Positions 35,836 to 42,841 of a stretch of 64,000 nt of DNA are shown piece after piece. Under the pieces are notes generated by a model, which saw only the letters and a program-made list of their open reading frames with translations, made no database searches and was not told where the DNA came from. The DNA lies in contig JBQVNB010000012.1 of the NCBI GenBank assembly GCA_052435735.1, positions 62,001-126,000 on the forward strand. The letters run 5' to 3'. The stretch comes from Aliihoeflea sp052435735 (GTDB lineage: Bacteria; Pseudomonadota; Alphaproteobacteria; Rhizobiales; Rhizobiaceae). Position 1 is the stretch's first letter, and each line of letters starts with the position of its first letter. A program made the position numbers and the translations under genes.

Positions 35836-36837
35836 CCAGGCCTGCAACACCTCCGCCTCCGGCTCCTGCGGCAGAATGGAAAACTCCACCAGCACCGGCA
35901 GGTGATCGGAGCCGACCGCAGGTAGCGCGCGCGCCGATCCGACGACGACCCCGCCCTTCGCCATGATCTGGTCGATCGGCAGGCCAATCCATCGTCGCCA
36001 AGCATCGGGTAGGCGCCGGTCGAGATAGGTCGGGCCGATGCCGCGCACGATGTGAAGCCCGCCGAGTTCGCCGGTGCGGCGCACGGTCTGGCTCCACGGC
36101 ACGGCGTTGAAGTCGCCGGCGAGGATCGCGCTGTCGGCAAGGTTCGGCAGATCGTCCTCGATGCGCGACAGGTGCCAGGACTGGCCGAACGGCCACGGCC
36201 AGCCGAGATGCATCGCCACGACGCTTGCGCGCCGCCCCGCAAAATCGACCTCGACATTGGCGAACGACCCGCGATCGCCGCAGGCGTCGGCCGGGTTGGA
36301 GACGAATGGCCGGCGCGAAAGAATGGCCACGCCGCCGATATGCGTCGGCGGTGGACATACGATGCGGTGGGGATAGGTGGCGTCGAGAACCGACAATCGC
36401 TCGGCCCAAAGGTCCGAGACCTCGGTGAGCGTCACGATATCGGGCCGGTGCTCCCCGATCGCGGAAAGCACGAGTTCCGGCCTGTCATTGTCATAGCGAA
36501 GGTTGAGATGCATCAGCCGGAAGACGGGCATCGACGCCGCGTCGAGATCGGCGACCAGTCCCGCTTTGCGTGCCGATGCGTCCGAAAAGCCGCCGAGGGT
36601 CGTCCAGATCGCGCCAATACCGAGCAGCAACGCGAAAGCCGCTTCCGGCCAGTAGCGCAGGGCGGCCAGCGGCAGGATTCCCAGGAGCAGCAGAACCGCA
36701 AGGTGGATGCGGAAATGCGAGAAGGAATCGAACGCCGGATGGATGCGCCCGAGAAAGCCGAAGATCAGCGCCCCCGCAATGCCGAGGACGCCGCCGAGCG
36801 CGACGAGCCTGAGAAGAAGCGACCAGTCGATCCGCAT
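35830..36837 (-). CDS. Membrane-anchored endonuclease/exonuclease/phosphatase family protein
   Basis: The 335-residue protein has three hydrophobic helices in residues 1-90, then an EEP (DNase I-like) domain. Key motifs are HLNLRYDNDRPE (first Asn), VTLTEVSD (metal-binding Glu), AGDFNAVPWS (catalytic Asp/Asn) and the C-terminal GSDHLPVLVEF (catalytic Asp/His). The catalytic domain probably faces the periplasm. The substrate may be nucleic acid or a phosphoester such as a phosphoinositide-like lipid; the sequence does not decide. Its last codons lie inside the inverted repeat at 35754-35835. Confidence 0.88.
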   Translation of the reverse strand: MRIDWSLLLRLVALGGVLGIAGALIFGFLGRIHPAFDSFSHFRIHLAVLLLLGILPLAALRYWPEAAFALLLGIGAIWTTLGGFSDASARKAGLVADLDAASMPVFRLMHLNLRYDNDRPELVLSAIGEHRPDIVTLTEVSDLWAERLSVLDATYPHRIVCPPPTHIGGVAILSRRPFVSNPADACGDRGSFANVEVDFAGRRASVVAMHLGWPWPFGQSWHLSRIEDDLPNLADSAILAGDFNAVPWSQTVRRTGELGGLHIVRGIGPTYLDRRLPDAWRRWIGLPIDQIMAKGGVVVGSARALPAVGSDHLPVLVEFSILPQEPEAEVLQAWR

Positions 36838-36844
36838 GTCCTTC

Positions 36845-38347
36845 CTACTGGAACGCCGTCTCGGAAAAACTGCGCAGCTTGCGCGAATGCAGCTTTTCCG
36901 GGGCCATTTCGGCGAGCTTTTCGAGTGCCCGGATGCCGATCGTCAGGTGCTGGGCGACCTGGCGCTTGTAGAAATCGGTCGCCATGCCGGGCAGCTTCAG
37001 TTCGCCGTGCAGCGGCTTGTCCGAAACGCACAGGAGCGTCCCGTAGGGCACGCGGAAGCGGAAGCCGTTGGCCGCTATCGTCGCCGATTCCATGTCGAGC
37101 GCGATGGCGCGGCTTTGCGACAGGCGCTGGACGGGTCCGCGCTGCTCGCGCAGTTCCCAGTTGCGGTTGTCGATCGTGGCGACGGTGCCGGTGCGCATGA
37201 TGCGCTTCAGCTCATAGCCGGAAAGCCCTGTCACCTCGGCGACGGCCTCCTGCAGCGCGACCTGGATTTCCGCCAGCGCCGGGATCGGCACCCAGACGGG
37301 CAGGTCGTCGTCGAGCACGTGATCCTCGCGCACATAGGCGTGGGCGAGGACATAGTCGCCAAGCGCCTGCGTGTTGCGAAGGCCCGCGCAATGGCCGAGC
37401 ATAAGCCAGGCATGGGGCCGCAGCACGGCGATATGGTCGGTGATCGTCTTGGCGTTGGAAGGTCCGACGCCGATATTGACCATCGTGATGCCGCCATGCC
37501 CTTCGCGGGTCAGGTGATAGGCCGGCATCTGCGGCATCCGCGTCGGGCTCGCACCGTCATGCGGCATGGTCTCACCGGCCTTCGTCACCACGTTGCCCGG
37601 CTCGACGAAGCTCGTATAGCCGCCGCCGCCATCGGCCATCAGGTTGCGGGCATGGACGCAGAACTCGTCGATGTAGAACTGATAGTTGGTGAAGAGCACA
37701 TAGTTCTGGAAATATTGCGGGCTGGTCGCGGTGTAATGCGTCATCCGGTGCAGCGAATAGTCGATGCGCTGCGCAGTGAACGGCGCCAGCGGCATCGGGT
37801 CGCCGGCAAGCGGCTCGTAAGTGCCGTTGGCGATGTGGTCGTCGGTGGCGTTCAAATCCGGCACGTCGAACAGGTCGCGCAGCGGCCGCTTGATCCGGTC
37901 GGCGACCGATGCCTCGACATAGGTGCCTTCGAGAAAGGCGAAATGCAATGGGATCGGCGTCTCGGACTCGGACACCGTGATCGGCACGCCGTGATTGCGC
38001 ATCAGGAGCGTCAACTGATCCAGCAGGTAGCTGTCGAACAGGTCCGGCCGCGTGATCGTCGTGGTGTAATGGCCTGGCTGCGGCATGTGGCCATAGGCAA
38101 GGCGGCTGTCGACGAGGCTGAAGGAGGAGGTGGTGACGCCGACTTCCGGGTAATAGGCACGGAACCGCTTATGCTCGATCTCGCCCTCGGCAAGGCTGGC
38201 AAAGCTGTCGCGCAGGAATTGCGTGTTGCGCTCGTAAAGCGCTTTCAGCGCCTCGATGGCCTCGCGGGCATCCATGAAGCTTTTCGGCTGGTAGGGCGGG
38301 GGGCTCGATACGTGCTCGATGGCGGCGGGGTAGATTCTCTTTTCCAT
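36845..38347 (-). CDS. amn: AMP nucleosidase
   Basis: The 500-residue enzyme cleaves AMP to adenine and ribose 5-phosphate and buffers the adenylate pool. The N-terminal AMP nucleosidase domain (about 25-190) includes FRAYYPEVGVTTSSFSLVDSRLAYGH. The C-terminal nucleoside phosphorylase-like domain (about 250-480) has GITMVNIGVGPSNAKTITDH, GHCAGLRNTQALGDYV and DMESATIAANGFRFRVPYGTLLC. Length and motifs are normal. Only 7 bases separate it from the downstream EEP gene, suggesting a two-gene transcript. Confidence 0.96.
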   Translation of the reverse strand: MEKRIYPAAIEHVSSPPPYQPKSFMDAREAIEALKALYERNTQFLRDSFASLAEGEIEHKRFRAYYPEVGVTTSSFSLVDSRLAYGHMPQPGHYTTTITRPDLFDSYLLDQLTLLMRNHGVPITVSESETPIPLHFAFLEGTYVEASVADRIKRPLRDLFDVPDLNATDDHIANGTYEPLAGDPMPLAPFTAQRIDYSLHRMTHYTATSPQYFQNYVLFTNYQFYIDEFCVHARNLMADGGGGYTSFVEPGNVVTKAGETMPHDGASPTRMPQMPAYHLTREGHGGITMVNIGVGPSNAKTITDHIAVLRPHAWLMLGHCAGLRNTQALGDYVLAHAYVREDHVLDDDLPVWVPIPALAEIQVALQEAVAEVTGLSGYELKRIMRTGTVATIDNRNWELREQRGPVQRLSQSRAIALDMESATIAANGFRFRVPYGTLLCVSDKPLHGELKLPGMATDFYKRQVAQHLTIGIRALEKLAEMAPEKLHSRKLRSFSETAFQ

Positions 38348-38416
38348 GACCCATTATAGGGGGTCGTGATGTCGGTTGCGAGACGCTCGCATGGCTCCAT
38401 GCAACGACTTTTCGTC

Positions 38417-38614
38417 TCAGCCGGTTCGTTGCAGGCTCATCAGCAGCACGAAACCGACGCCGCCGCCCTGGCTGGACGTGTCTTCGATGAAGGCGGGCCC
38501 CGATGCCGACCCCTGCGTTGCATAGCCGAGCGGTGCCGAAAGGGCCGCAATGACGAGGAGGACGCGCGACGCCATCTTGAAGCCGTTTCGGATCGTGATG
38601 CGGTCGCGCGACAT
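38417..38614 (-). CDS. Small exported/membrane hypothetical protein
   Basis: A 65-residue ORF starts at ATG 38614 with a strong GAGGAG at seven bases; an in-frame ATG at 38620 is too close to it. A basic start (MSRDRITIRNGFK) precedes a hydrophobic stretch (VLLVIAALSAPLGYA) that reads as a signal peptide. A short glycine/serine-rich tail follows. It begins 15 bases after the stop of another small ORF of the same kind, so the two are probably one transcript. I recognise no family. Confidence 0.55.
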   Translation of the reverse strand: MSRDRITIRNGFKMASRVLLVIAALSAPLGYATQGSASGPAFIEDTSSQGGGVGFVLLMSLQRTG

Positions 38615-38629
38615 GTGCATTCTCCTCGT

Positions 38630-38800
38630 CTATCTCGATTGGACGTCGCCGCAGGACGGCGCGCGGTCGAAAAGGCAGTTGGTCGGCGCTTTCAGATCGA
38701 GCACGCGGGCGGGCCGGCTGGCTTCGGCAACGAGAATGGAAAGGCCCATTCCGAAGAACATCATCATCATGCAGACGATGGAAAACCTGCGCGCCAACAT
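38630..38800 (-). CDS. Small exported hypothetical protein with Met-rich signal segment
   Basis: This 56-residue ORF starts at ATG 38800, eight bases after a GAGGG. The first 26 residues form a signal-like segment with a run of methionines (IVCMMMMFFGMGLSILVAEA). The predicted mature part is only about 30 residues and has two cysteines (TNCLFDRAPSCGDV). It is immediately upstream of the 65-residue ORF. The pair of cysteines in a tiny mature peptide suggests a disulfide-stabilised periplasmic peptide. No homologue is known to me. Confidence 0.45.
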   Translation of the reverse strand: MLARRFSIVCMMMMFFGMGLSILVAEASRPARVLDLKAPTNCLFDRAPSCGDVQSR

Positions 38801-39102
38801 CTTCGATCCCTCGCTCGAGCGTTGCCTTGTCGAATGTTGGCCGGATCATGGCAGGCGGGCGCTGAACTTGGCCTGAGAGGGCCGTTCATCCGCGCTTCAT
38901 CTAGATTGAAAATTCGTAATGGCGGACCGTCGGTGCCGATTCCACGGCAATTCCAACGCAGCTTCAAACGCTCGTTCAATCGCGGCGTCTCTAGAACGGT
39001 TCATGACGATCAGACGGACGTGATTTCCGGATTGTCCAAACCGCCCGCCGAACGGCGAGAACAGCCGCAGCGGGTCAAACCAAGAAAGATGGGATTCATC
39101 CA
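38801..39102. other. Intergenic region between divergent small genes
   Basis: This 302-base gap separates the leftward small-ORF pair from the rightward exported protein gene at 39103. It must hold promoters for both directions. I found no convincing -35/-10 pair, tRNA or strong hairpin, and no ORF with a good ribosome binding site. Two GATTC (CcrM) sites occur near its right half. Confidence 0.5.
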
Positions 39103-39417
39103 ATGAAAACGACACATGTCATGCTGAGCACGTTTGCGGTCGCGGCCGCGCTGATGACCTCCACCGGGTGGGCGCAGGAATCGCCCCCGATCCTGGTGTG
39201 GGACGACAACGGAGTTCTGTTGAGCGAAAACGGCTACCAGTCGATGGCGCCGGCCTTCGCCGCGCAGGAAGAACCGTCGATGGCAGCCGAGGAACGCACT
39301 TTCGCGATGTCGCCGCTGACGACCGGCAGCATCGGCGATGAGCAGTGGTTCTTCGACGACCATCCGTTCGGAAACTACGCAGCGAATGTTCGCCTCGACG
39401 ACCTTCGCGGGCAATAA
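39103..39417 (+). CDS. Small secreted hypothetical protein
   Basis: The 104-residue protein has a clear signal peptide (residues 1-24, cut after GWA). The mature part is acidic with low sequence complexity, including DDNGVLLSENGYQSMAP and LTTGSIGDEQWFFDDHPFGNY. The TTGSIG motif is common in exported rhizobial proteins of unknown role. No cysteine is present in the mature part. It is followed by a probable terminator, so it is likely a single-gene transcript. Confidence 0.7.
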   Translation: MKTTHVMLSTFAVAAALMTSTGWAQESPPILVWDDNGVLLSENGYQSMAPAFAAQEEPSMAAEERTFAMSPLTTGSIGDEQWFFDDHPFGNYAANVRLDDLRGQ

Positions 39418-39432
39418 GTGACGAGGGGGCGA

Positions 39433-39465
39433 GCGCCGCCGGCAAACCGCTGGCGGCGCATTGTT
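39433..39465 (+). terminator. Probable intrinsic terminator after the small secreted protein
   Basis: An 8-base-pair G+C stem (GCGCCGCC / GGCGGCGC) encloses an 11-base loop that can extend the pairing (GGC/GCT), followed by ATTGTT. It lies 16 bases after the stop. The T tract is interrupted, so efficiency is uncertain. Confidence 0.55.
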
Positions 39466-39535
39466 AGACGGGCCCGTTCGAGAGTGGTAAACTGGTTCCC
39501 GGCGCGGGCGTCTTCCGAACCGTGGGACCGGTTCC

Positions 39536-41131
39536 ATGTCATCCCCACTCAGCATCGCCGTCCTCGGCGAGTTGCGGGTCGCCAGTGGCTTGCTTACCCA
39601 CCCCCTTCCGGCCTCGCGCAAGACGCGCGCGCTTCTCGCCTATCTTGCGCTCACCGGTCGCCCGCATCGCCGCGAGCGCCTCTGCGAATTGTTCTGGGAC
39701 CTGCCGGACGATCCGCGCGGCTCGCTGCGCTGGTCGTTGAGCAAGATTCGCGGCGTGATCAACGGCCAGGACGGCGCCCGCCTCCTGGCGGACAGGGAGC
39801 GGATTTCGCTCGAAGTCGGTGACGACACGATCGATTTCTGGACGGCGCGCCGCCTCGTCGATGCCAGCCTCGACCAGCTTCCGCTCGCCCGCCTGCACGA
39901 AATGGCCGACGCACTCGCCCAGCCGCTGCTGGATGGTCTCGACCTGCCCAATTGCGATGGCTACCAGCGCTGGCTGGCGGGCGAGCGCGAGGAGGCGCTG
40001 CGGCTGCGCCTCGCGGTTCTGCAGCGCATCACGCTCCACAAGGATACGAGCGACCAGGAAGCGGTGCGCTGGGTGCGCGACTGGCATGCCTCTGATCCGC
40101 TGTCGCCGGAAGCGGCCGGCATCCTGGCTCGGACTTTGAAGAAGATCGGCCGGCCGGAGGAGGGCGACGCCGTCGCAGCGCGTTTTCGCCGGGCTCGGCT
40201 CGAGGCAGGCTTGAACCCCGGTCCCGATCTTCTGGCCGAACCGGCAGCTTCCAGTGAGGCGGTCAAGGTGGGCAATATGCTGCGCCAGCAGACGATCCGC
40301 TTTTGCGAATCCTCGGACGGCGTACGCCTCGCCTATGCTTCGGTCGGAACCGGGCCGGCGGTGGTGAAGGCCGCCAACTGGCTCAACCATCTCGAACTCG
40401 ACTGGCAAAGCCCCATCTGGTCGAAAACCTTCCAGGCCTTGTCCGACCATCGCACCTTCATCCGCTATGATGAGCGCGGCAACGGGCTTTCGGACTGGGA
40501 CGTGGCCGATATCGGCTTCGAGGCCTTCGTCAGCGATCTGGAGACGGTCGTCGATGCGATCGGGCTGGAGAGCTTTCCGCTGATCGGCATGTCGCAGGGC
40601 TGCGCGGTTTCCATTGCCTATGCGGTGCGTCATCCCGAGCGCGTCACCGCGCTGGTGCTGATCGGCGGCTACGCGGCCGGCTGGCGCATCGGCGCCTCGT
40701 CCGAAGAGCGCGAGCGGCGCGAGGCGGTGATGACGCTGACCCGGCTTGGTTGGGGCACCAACAACGCCGCCTACCGCCACATCTTCTCGCAGACCTTCAT
40801 GCCGGACGGCAATCCGGAGGAACTGGCATGGTTCGACGAGTTCCAGCGTCAGACGACGTCGCCCGAAAACGCCGTCCGGTTCCAGCACGCATTCGGCGAT
40901 ATCGACGTGCGCAACATGCTGGGAGATGTCCGCGCGCCCGCGCTCGTGCTCCACGCCCAGCACGACCAGCGCATCACGCTCGAACAGGGCCGTGAACTGG
41001 CGATCGGCATCCCCGGCGCGCGATTCGTGCCGCTCGAAAGCCGCAGCCACATCGTCCTCGGCCACGAGCCGGCATGGAGCGTGCTGATGCGCGAGGTTGA
41101 CGCGTTCCTGACCGAGCACGAGGCGCGCTAG
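39536..41131 (+). CDS. BTAD/SARP-type DNA-binding domain fused to an alpha/beta hydrolase
   Basis: The 531-residue protein has two parts. Residues 1-240 form an OmpR-like winged helix (LGELRVASG, RKTRALLAYLALTGRPHRRERLCELFW, SLRWSLSKIR) followed by a helical bacterial transcriptional activation domain, as in SARP regulators. Residues 255-531 form an alpha/beta hydrolase with RYDERGNGLSDWD, nucleophile elbow GMSQG, an acid in LHAQHDQRITLEQG, and a catalytic His in SHIVLGH. It begins with ATG at 39536 (MSSPLSIAVLG). Such a fusion could be a transcription factor whose activity depends on binding or hydrolysing a small ligand. No target gene is evident. Confidence 0.87.
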   Translation: MSSPLSIAVLGELRVASGLLTHPLPASRKTRALLAYLALTGRPHRRERLCELFWDLPDDPRGSLRWSLSKIRGVINGQDGARLLADRERISLEVGDDTIDFWTARRLVDASLDQLPLARLHEMADALAQPLLDGLDLPNCDGYQRWLAGEREEALRLRLAVLQRITLHKDTSDQEAVRWVRDWHASDPLSPEAAGILARTLKKIGRPEEGDAVAARFRRARLEAGLNPGPDLLAEPAASSEAVKVGNMLRQQTIRFCESSDGVRLAYASVGTGPAVVKAANWLNHLELDWQSPIWSKTFQALSDHRTFIRYDERGNGLSDWDVADIGFEAFVSDLETVVDAIGLESFPLIGMSQGCAVSIAYAVRHPERVTALVLIGGYAAGWRIGASSEERERREAVMTLTRLGWGTNNAAYRHIFSQTFMPDGNPEELAWFDEFQRQTTSPENAVRFQHAFGDIDVRNMLGDVRAPALVLHAQHDQRITLEQGRELAIGIPGARFVPLESRSHIVLGHEPAWSVLMREVDAFLTEHEAR

Positions 41132-41136
41132 AACGA

Positions 41137-41174
41137 GAAAAGCCGCTGCGGCGCGTGGCGGCAGCGGCTTCTTG
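41137..41174. terminator. Bidirectional terminator between the fusion gene and DUF2147 gene
   Basis: A perfect 10-base-pair stem (AAGCCGCTGC at 41140-41149 / GCAGCGGCTT at 41161-41170) with an 11-base loop lies between convergent genes. A run of A before the left arm provides Us for the minus-strand transcript, and CTTCTT-type sequence follows on the plus strand. Confidence 0.75.
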
Positions 41175-41187
41175 CGTCGCAGAAAGC

Positions 41188-41532
41188 TTACTGGCGGGTC
41201 AGATCTTCGCCGCGGCAGATCAGGCCGCCCATGACGCAGCCGCTCATCTTCATCGTGTTGCCGTTGACGGAAGCCTTGCCGTTATAGGTCTTGCCTTCGT
41301 CGAGCACGTTGACCGTGCCCTTGTAGTTGGCGCCCGAGCCGGCCATCGTGCCGATCGGCTGGCCGTTATACTGGCCGGAACGCACGGTGCCGCAGAACCC
41401 GCCGGAACAGGGCGCAAATTCGATCAGCGTACCGTTGCCGCGTACCCACATGCCCTCGATCGGCTCGGCCGCGAATGCGGGTGCCGAAACGAGAGCGCAA
41501 GCAGCCAGGGCTGCCCAGAACTGAACCTTCAT
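41188..41532 (-). CDS. DUF2147 family exported protein
   Basis: The 114-residue protein has a signal peptide (MKVQFWAALAACALVSAPAFA) and a mature DUF2147-like domain with EGMWVRGNGTLIEFAPCSGGFCGTV, GKTYNGKASVNGNTMKMSGCVMGGLICRGEDLTR. Four mature cysteines (SGGFC, PC, GC, IC) probably form disulfides. The start at 41532 was chosen because the signal peptide begins there; a longer frame upstream lacks support. The promoter region carries an ACGTAAACGT element like that at the ETF-QO promoter. Confidence 0.85.
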   Translation of the reverse strand: MKVQFWAALAACALVSAPAFAAEPIEGMWVRGNGTLIEFAPCSGGFCGTVRSGQYNGQPIGTMAGSGANYKGTVNVLDEGKTYNGKASVNGNTMKMSGCVMGGLICRGEDLTRQ

Positions 41533-41572
41533 CAACTTCCTCCCAAAACGCGCAGCGTGCCGAAAGCTTACG

Positions 41573-41588
41573 CAAACGTAAACGTAAT
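41573..41588 (-). promoter_or_regulatory. ACGTAAACGT element upstream of the DUF2147 gene
   Basis: The core ACGTAAACGT at 41576-41585 is the reverse complement of the ACGTTTACGT core in the ETF-QO palindrome (33878-33887). The outer arms match less well (CAA...AAT). It lies about 45 bases upstream of the DUF2147 start. Recognition by the same MerR-type regulator is a hypothesis. Confidence 0.35.
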
Positions 41589-41771
41589 CGAGTTTCACGC
41601 GGTTGGGAAGTGGCCGGCGAAGCAGAATCCAACGTCGGTTTTCGGCGTTGGTGACGACTTTCTTGCCGGGTCGAACAGAAAAGGCGGGATTCAAGGTTAG
41701 CGCCGGGTAAACGGCAAATGTGGCAATTGTCTTGAAGTTCTCTAAACGGCCGCGCAGTTGCGGGCTTTCCA

Positions 41772-41830
41772 TGCTTAACGAATTGGGCGGTTTACTGAAA
41801 ATTTGAGCTTTGTTTGAACCTCGTTAAGCA
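41772..41830 (+). other. Long-loop inverted repeat followed by a T run
   Basis: TGCTTAACGA (41772-41781) pairs with TCGTTAAGCA (41821-41830). GGTT and AACC inside the 39-base spacer can extend the pairing, and CGCCTTTTT follows directly. The arrangement may be the 3' end of a small RNA or a structured leader of the Sel1-like gene 107 bases downstream. Only the pairing is seen directly. Confidence 0.4.
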
Positions 41831-41937
41831 CGCCTTTTTACGGCGGATTCAAGCCTGCCGGGCATTCTTTCCCCATCACACAGCAACAAGGGACGCACGG
41901 AAATATCCGGCTCTCGGGATGTAACAGGGGACTTGAA

Positions 41938-42195
41938 ATGGCACGCTACGAAATGATCGAAGCCGGCATCGGCTCCACTGCACAGGCCGACATTCTCTTC
42001 GAACTGGGCATGATGTACGCCACCGGCCGCGACTGCGACGTCGATGTCGTCGCCGCCCACAAATGGTTCAACATCGCCGCGATCAAGGGCAGCGACCGCG
42101 CTGTGCAACTCCGTCAGGAACTGTCTTCCGCCATGACCAAGACCGACATCGCCAAGGCGCTGCGCGAAGCGCGCGAATGGATGACGACGCACTGA
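41938..42195 (+). CDS. Short Sel1-like repeat protein
   Basis: The 85-residue cytosolic protein has one clear Sel1/TPR-like repeat: ADILFELGMMYATGRDCDVD followed by VAAHKWFNIAAIKGSDRA, the usual helix-turn-helix pattern. A short charged C-terminal helix ends in REWMTTH. It has no signal peptide, unlike most Sel1 proteins. Near-identical 85-residue proteins are, as I recall, widely conserved in Rhizobiales, but a function is not known to me. A terminator follows at 42274-42310. Confidence 0.82.
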   Translation: MARYEMIEAGIGSTAQADILFELGMMYATGRDCDVDVVAAHKWFNIAAIKGSDRAVQLRQELSSAMTKTDIAKALREAREWMTTH

Positions 42196-42273
42196 TCGGA
42201 ATTACCGGACGACCGGCAACAGAGCGGGAAGACCCGCCGGGCCATACAGGGATGCTTCAAGCGAAGCACGAAG

Positions 42274-42310
42274 AAGGGCCGCCTCCATGTTGGGAAGCGG
42301 CCCTTTTGTT
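42274..42310. terminator. Intrinsic terminator between convergent genes
   Basis: A perfect 9-base-pair stem (AAGGGCCGC / GCGGCCCTT) with a 14-base loop is followed by TTGTTTG on the plus strand. It lies 79 bases after the Sel1-like gene and 13 bases before the end of the convergent gene, and may also serve the minus strand. Confidence 0.8.
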
Positions 42311-42322
42311 TGCGTTGCAGAA

Positions 42323-42754
42323 TCAATCGGAATAGGCGCGGTCGAGCAGTTCCATCGTGATGTCGGCGCAGGCTCGGGCGTCCTCGCGCGGGCCGCATTT
42401 GACCTCGACCTTGACCCCGCCATCGTCGTCGATCTCGACCTTGAACTCCGGCCCTTGTGCGCGCCGCATGCCGCGGCCGCCATGGTTGCGCGGGCCGTCA
42501 CCGCGCATGTGATGGCGCGGGCCGCCATGACGTCCCATCCGGTCTGGACCGCCGCGTTGCTCGTGCATCGCTGCGCCACCTTCGGGGCCGTCGACCAGTT
42601 CCTCATCGACCTCGGGGTTCGGCGGCGGGGGCGCTGCGGGCTGTTCGGCTGTTGGAGCATCGCTGCCGGGCGGCGGCGGGGCAGGGGGCGTCTGCGCGAA
42701 GGCGACCGAACTCGAAAGAGCGATCGCGGAAAGGGTGAGGAGCAGTGAACGCAT
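42323..42754 (-). CDS. Exported Pro-rich and His/Gly/Arg-rich protein
   Basis: The 143-residue protein starts at ATG 42754, with GGAGGA in front. A signal peptide (residues 1-21, ending AFA) is followed by a Pro/Glu-rich stretch (PPAPPPPGSD). A basic segment rich in Gly, Arg, His and Met comes next (MGRHGGPRHHMRGDG), then a small compact-looking C-terminal domain (FKVEIDDDGGVKVEVKCGP). Two cysteines near the end may pair. The His-rich part might bind metal; this is inference. No family is recognised. Confidence 0.72.
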   Translation of the reverse strand: MRSLLLTLSAIALSSSVAFAQTPPAPPPPGSDAPTAEQPAAPPPPNPEVDEELVDGPEGGAAMHEQRGGPDRMGRHGGPRHHMRGDGPRNHGGRGMRRAQGPEFKVEIDDDGGVKVEVKCGPREDARACADITMELLDRAYSD

Positions 42755-42841
42755 GGAATCCTCCGTTGGGTTTGCCATTCCCAACGGCTGGCGATTCCGG
42801 CTGTTCCTTGACTAGCGACAGCCCTCGATCACGATTTCGCG

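Larger units (their letters stand above)
41533..41937. other. 405-base divergent intergenic region
   Basis: This gap separates the leftward DUF2147 gene from the rightward Sel1-like gene. It contains an ACGTAAACGT element (41576-41585), three GANTC sites and a 10-base inverted repeat at 41772-41830 followed by CGCCTTTTT. It is A+T-richer than the surroundings. I see no protein ORF with a good ribosome binding site. A long 5' leader or small RNA is possible. Confidence 0.5.
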
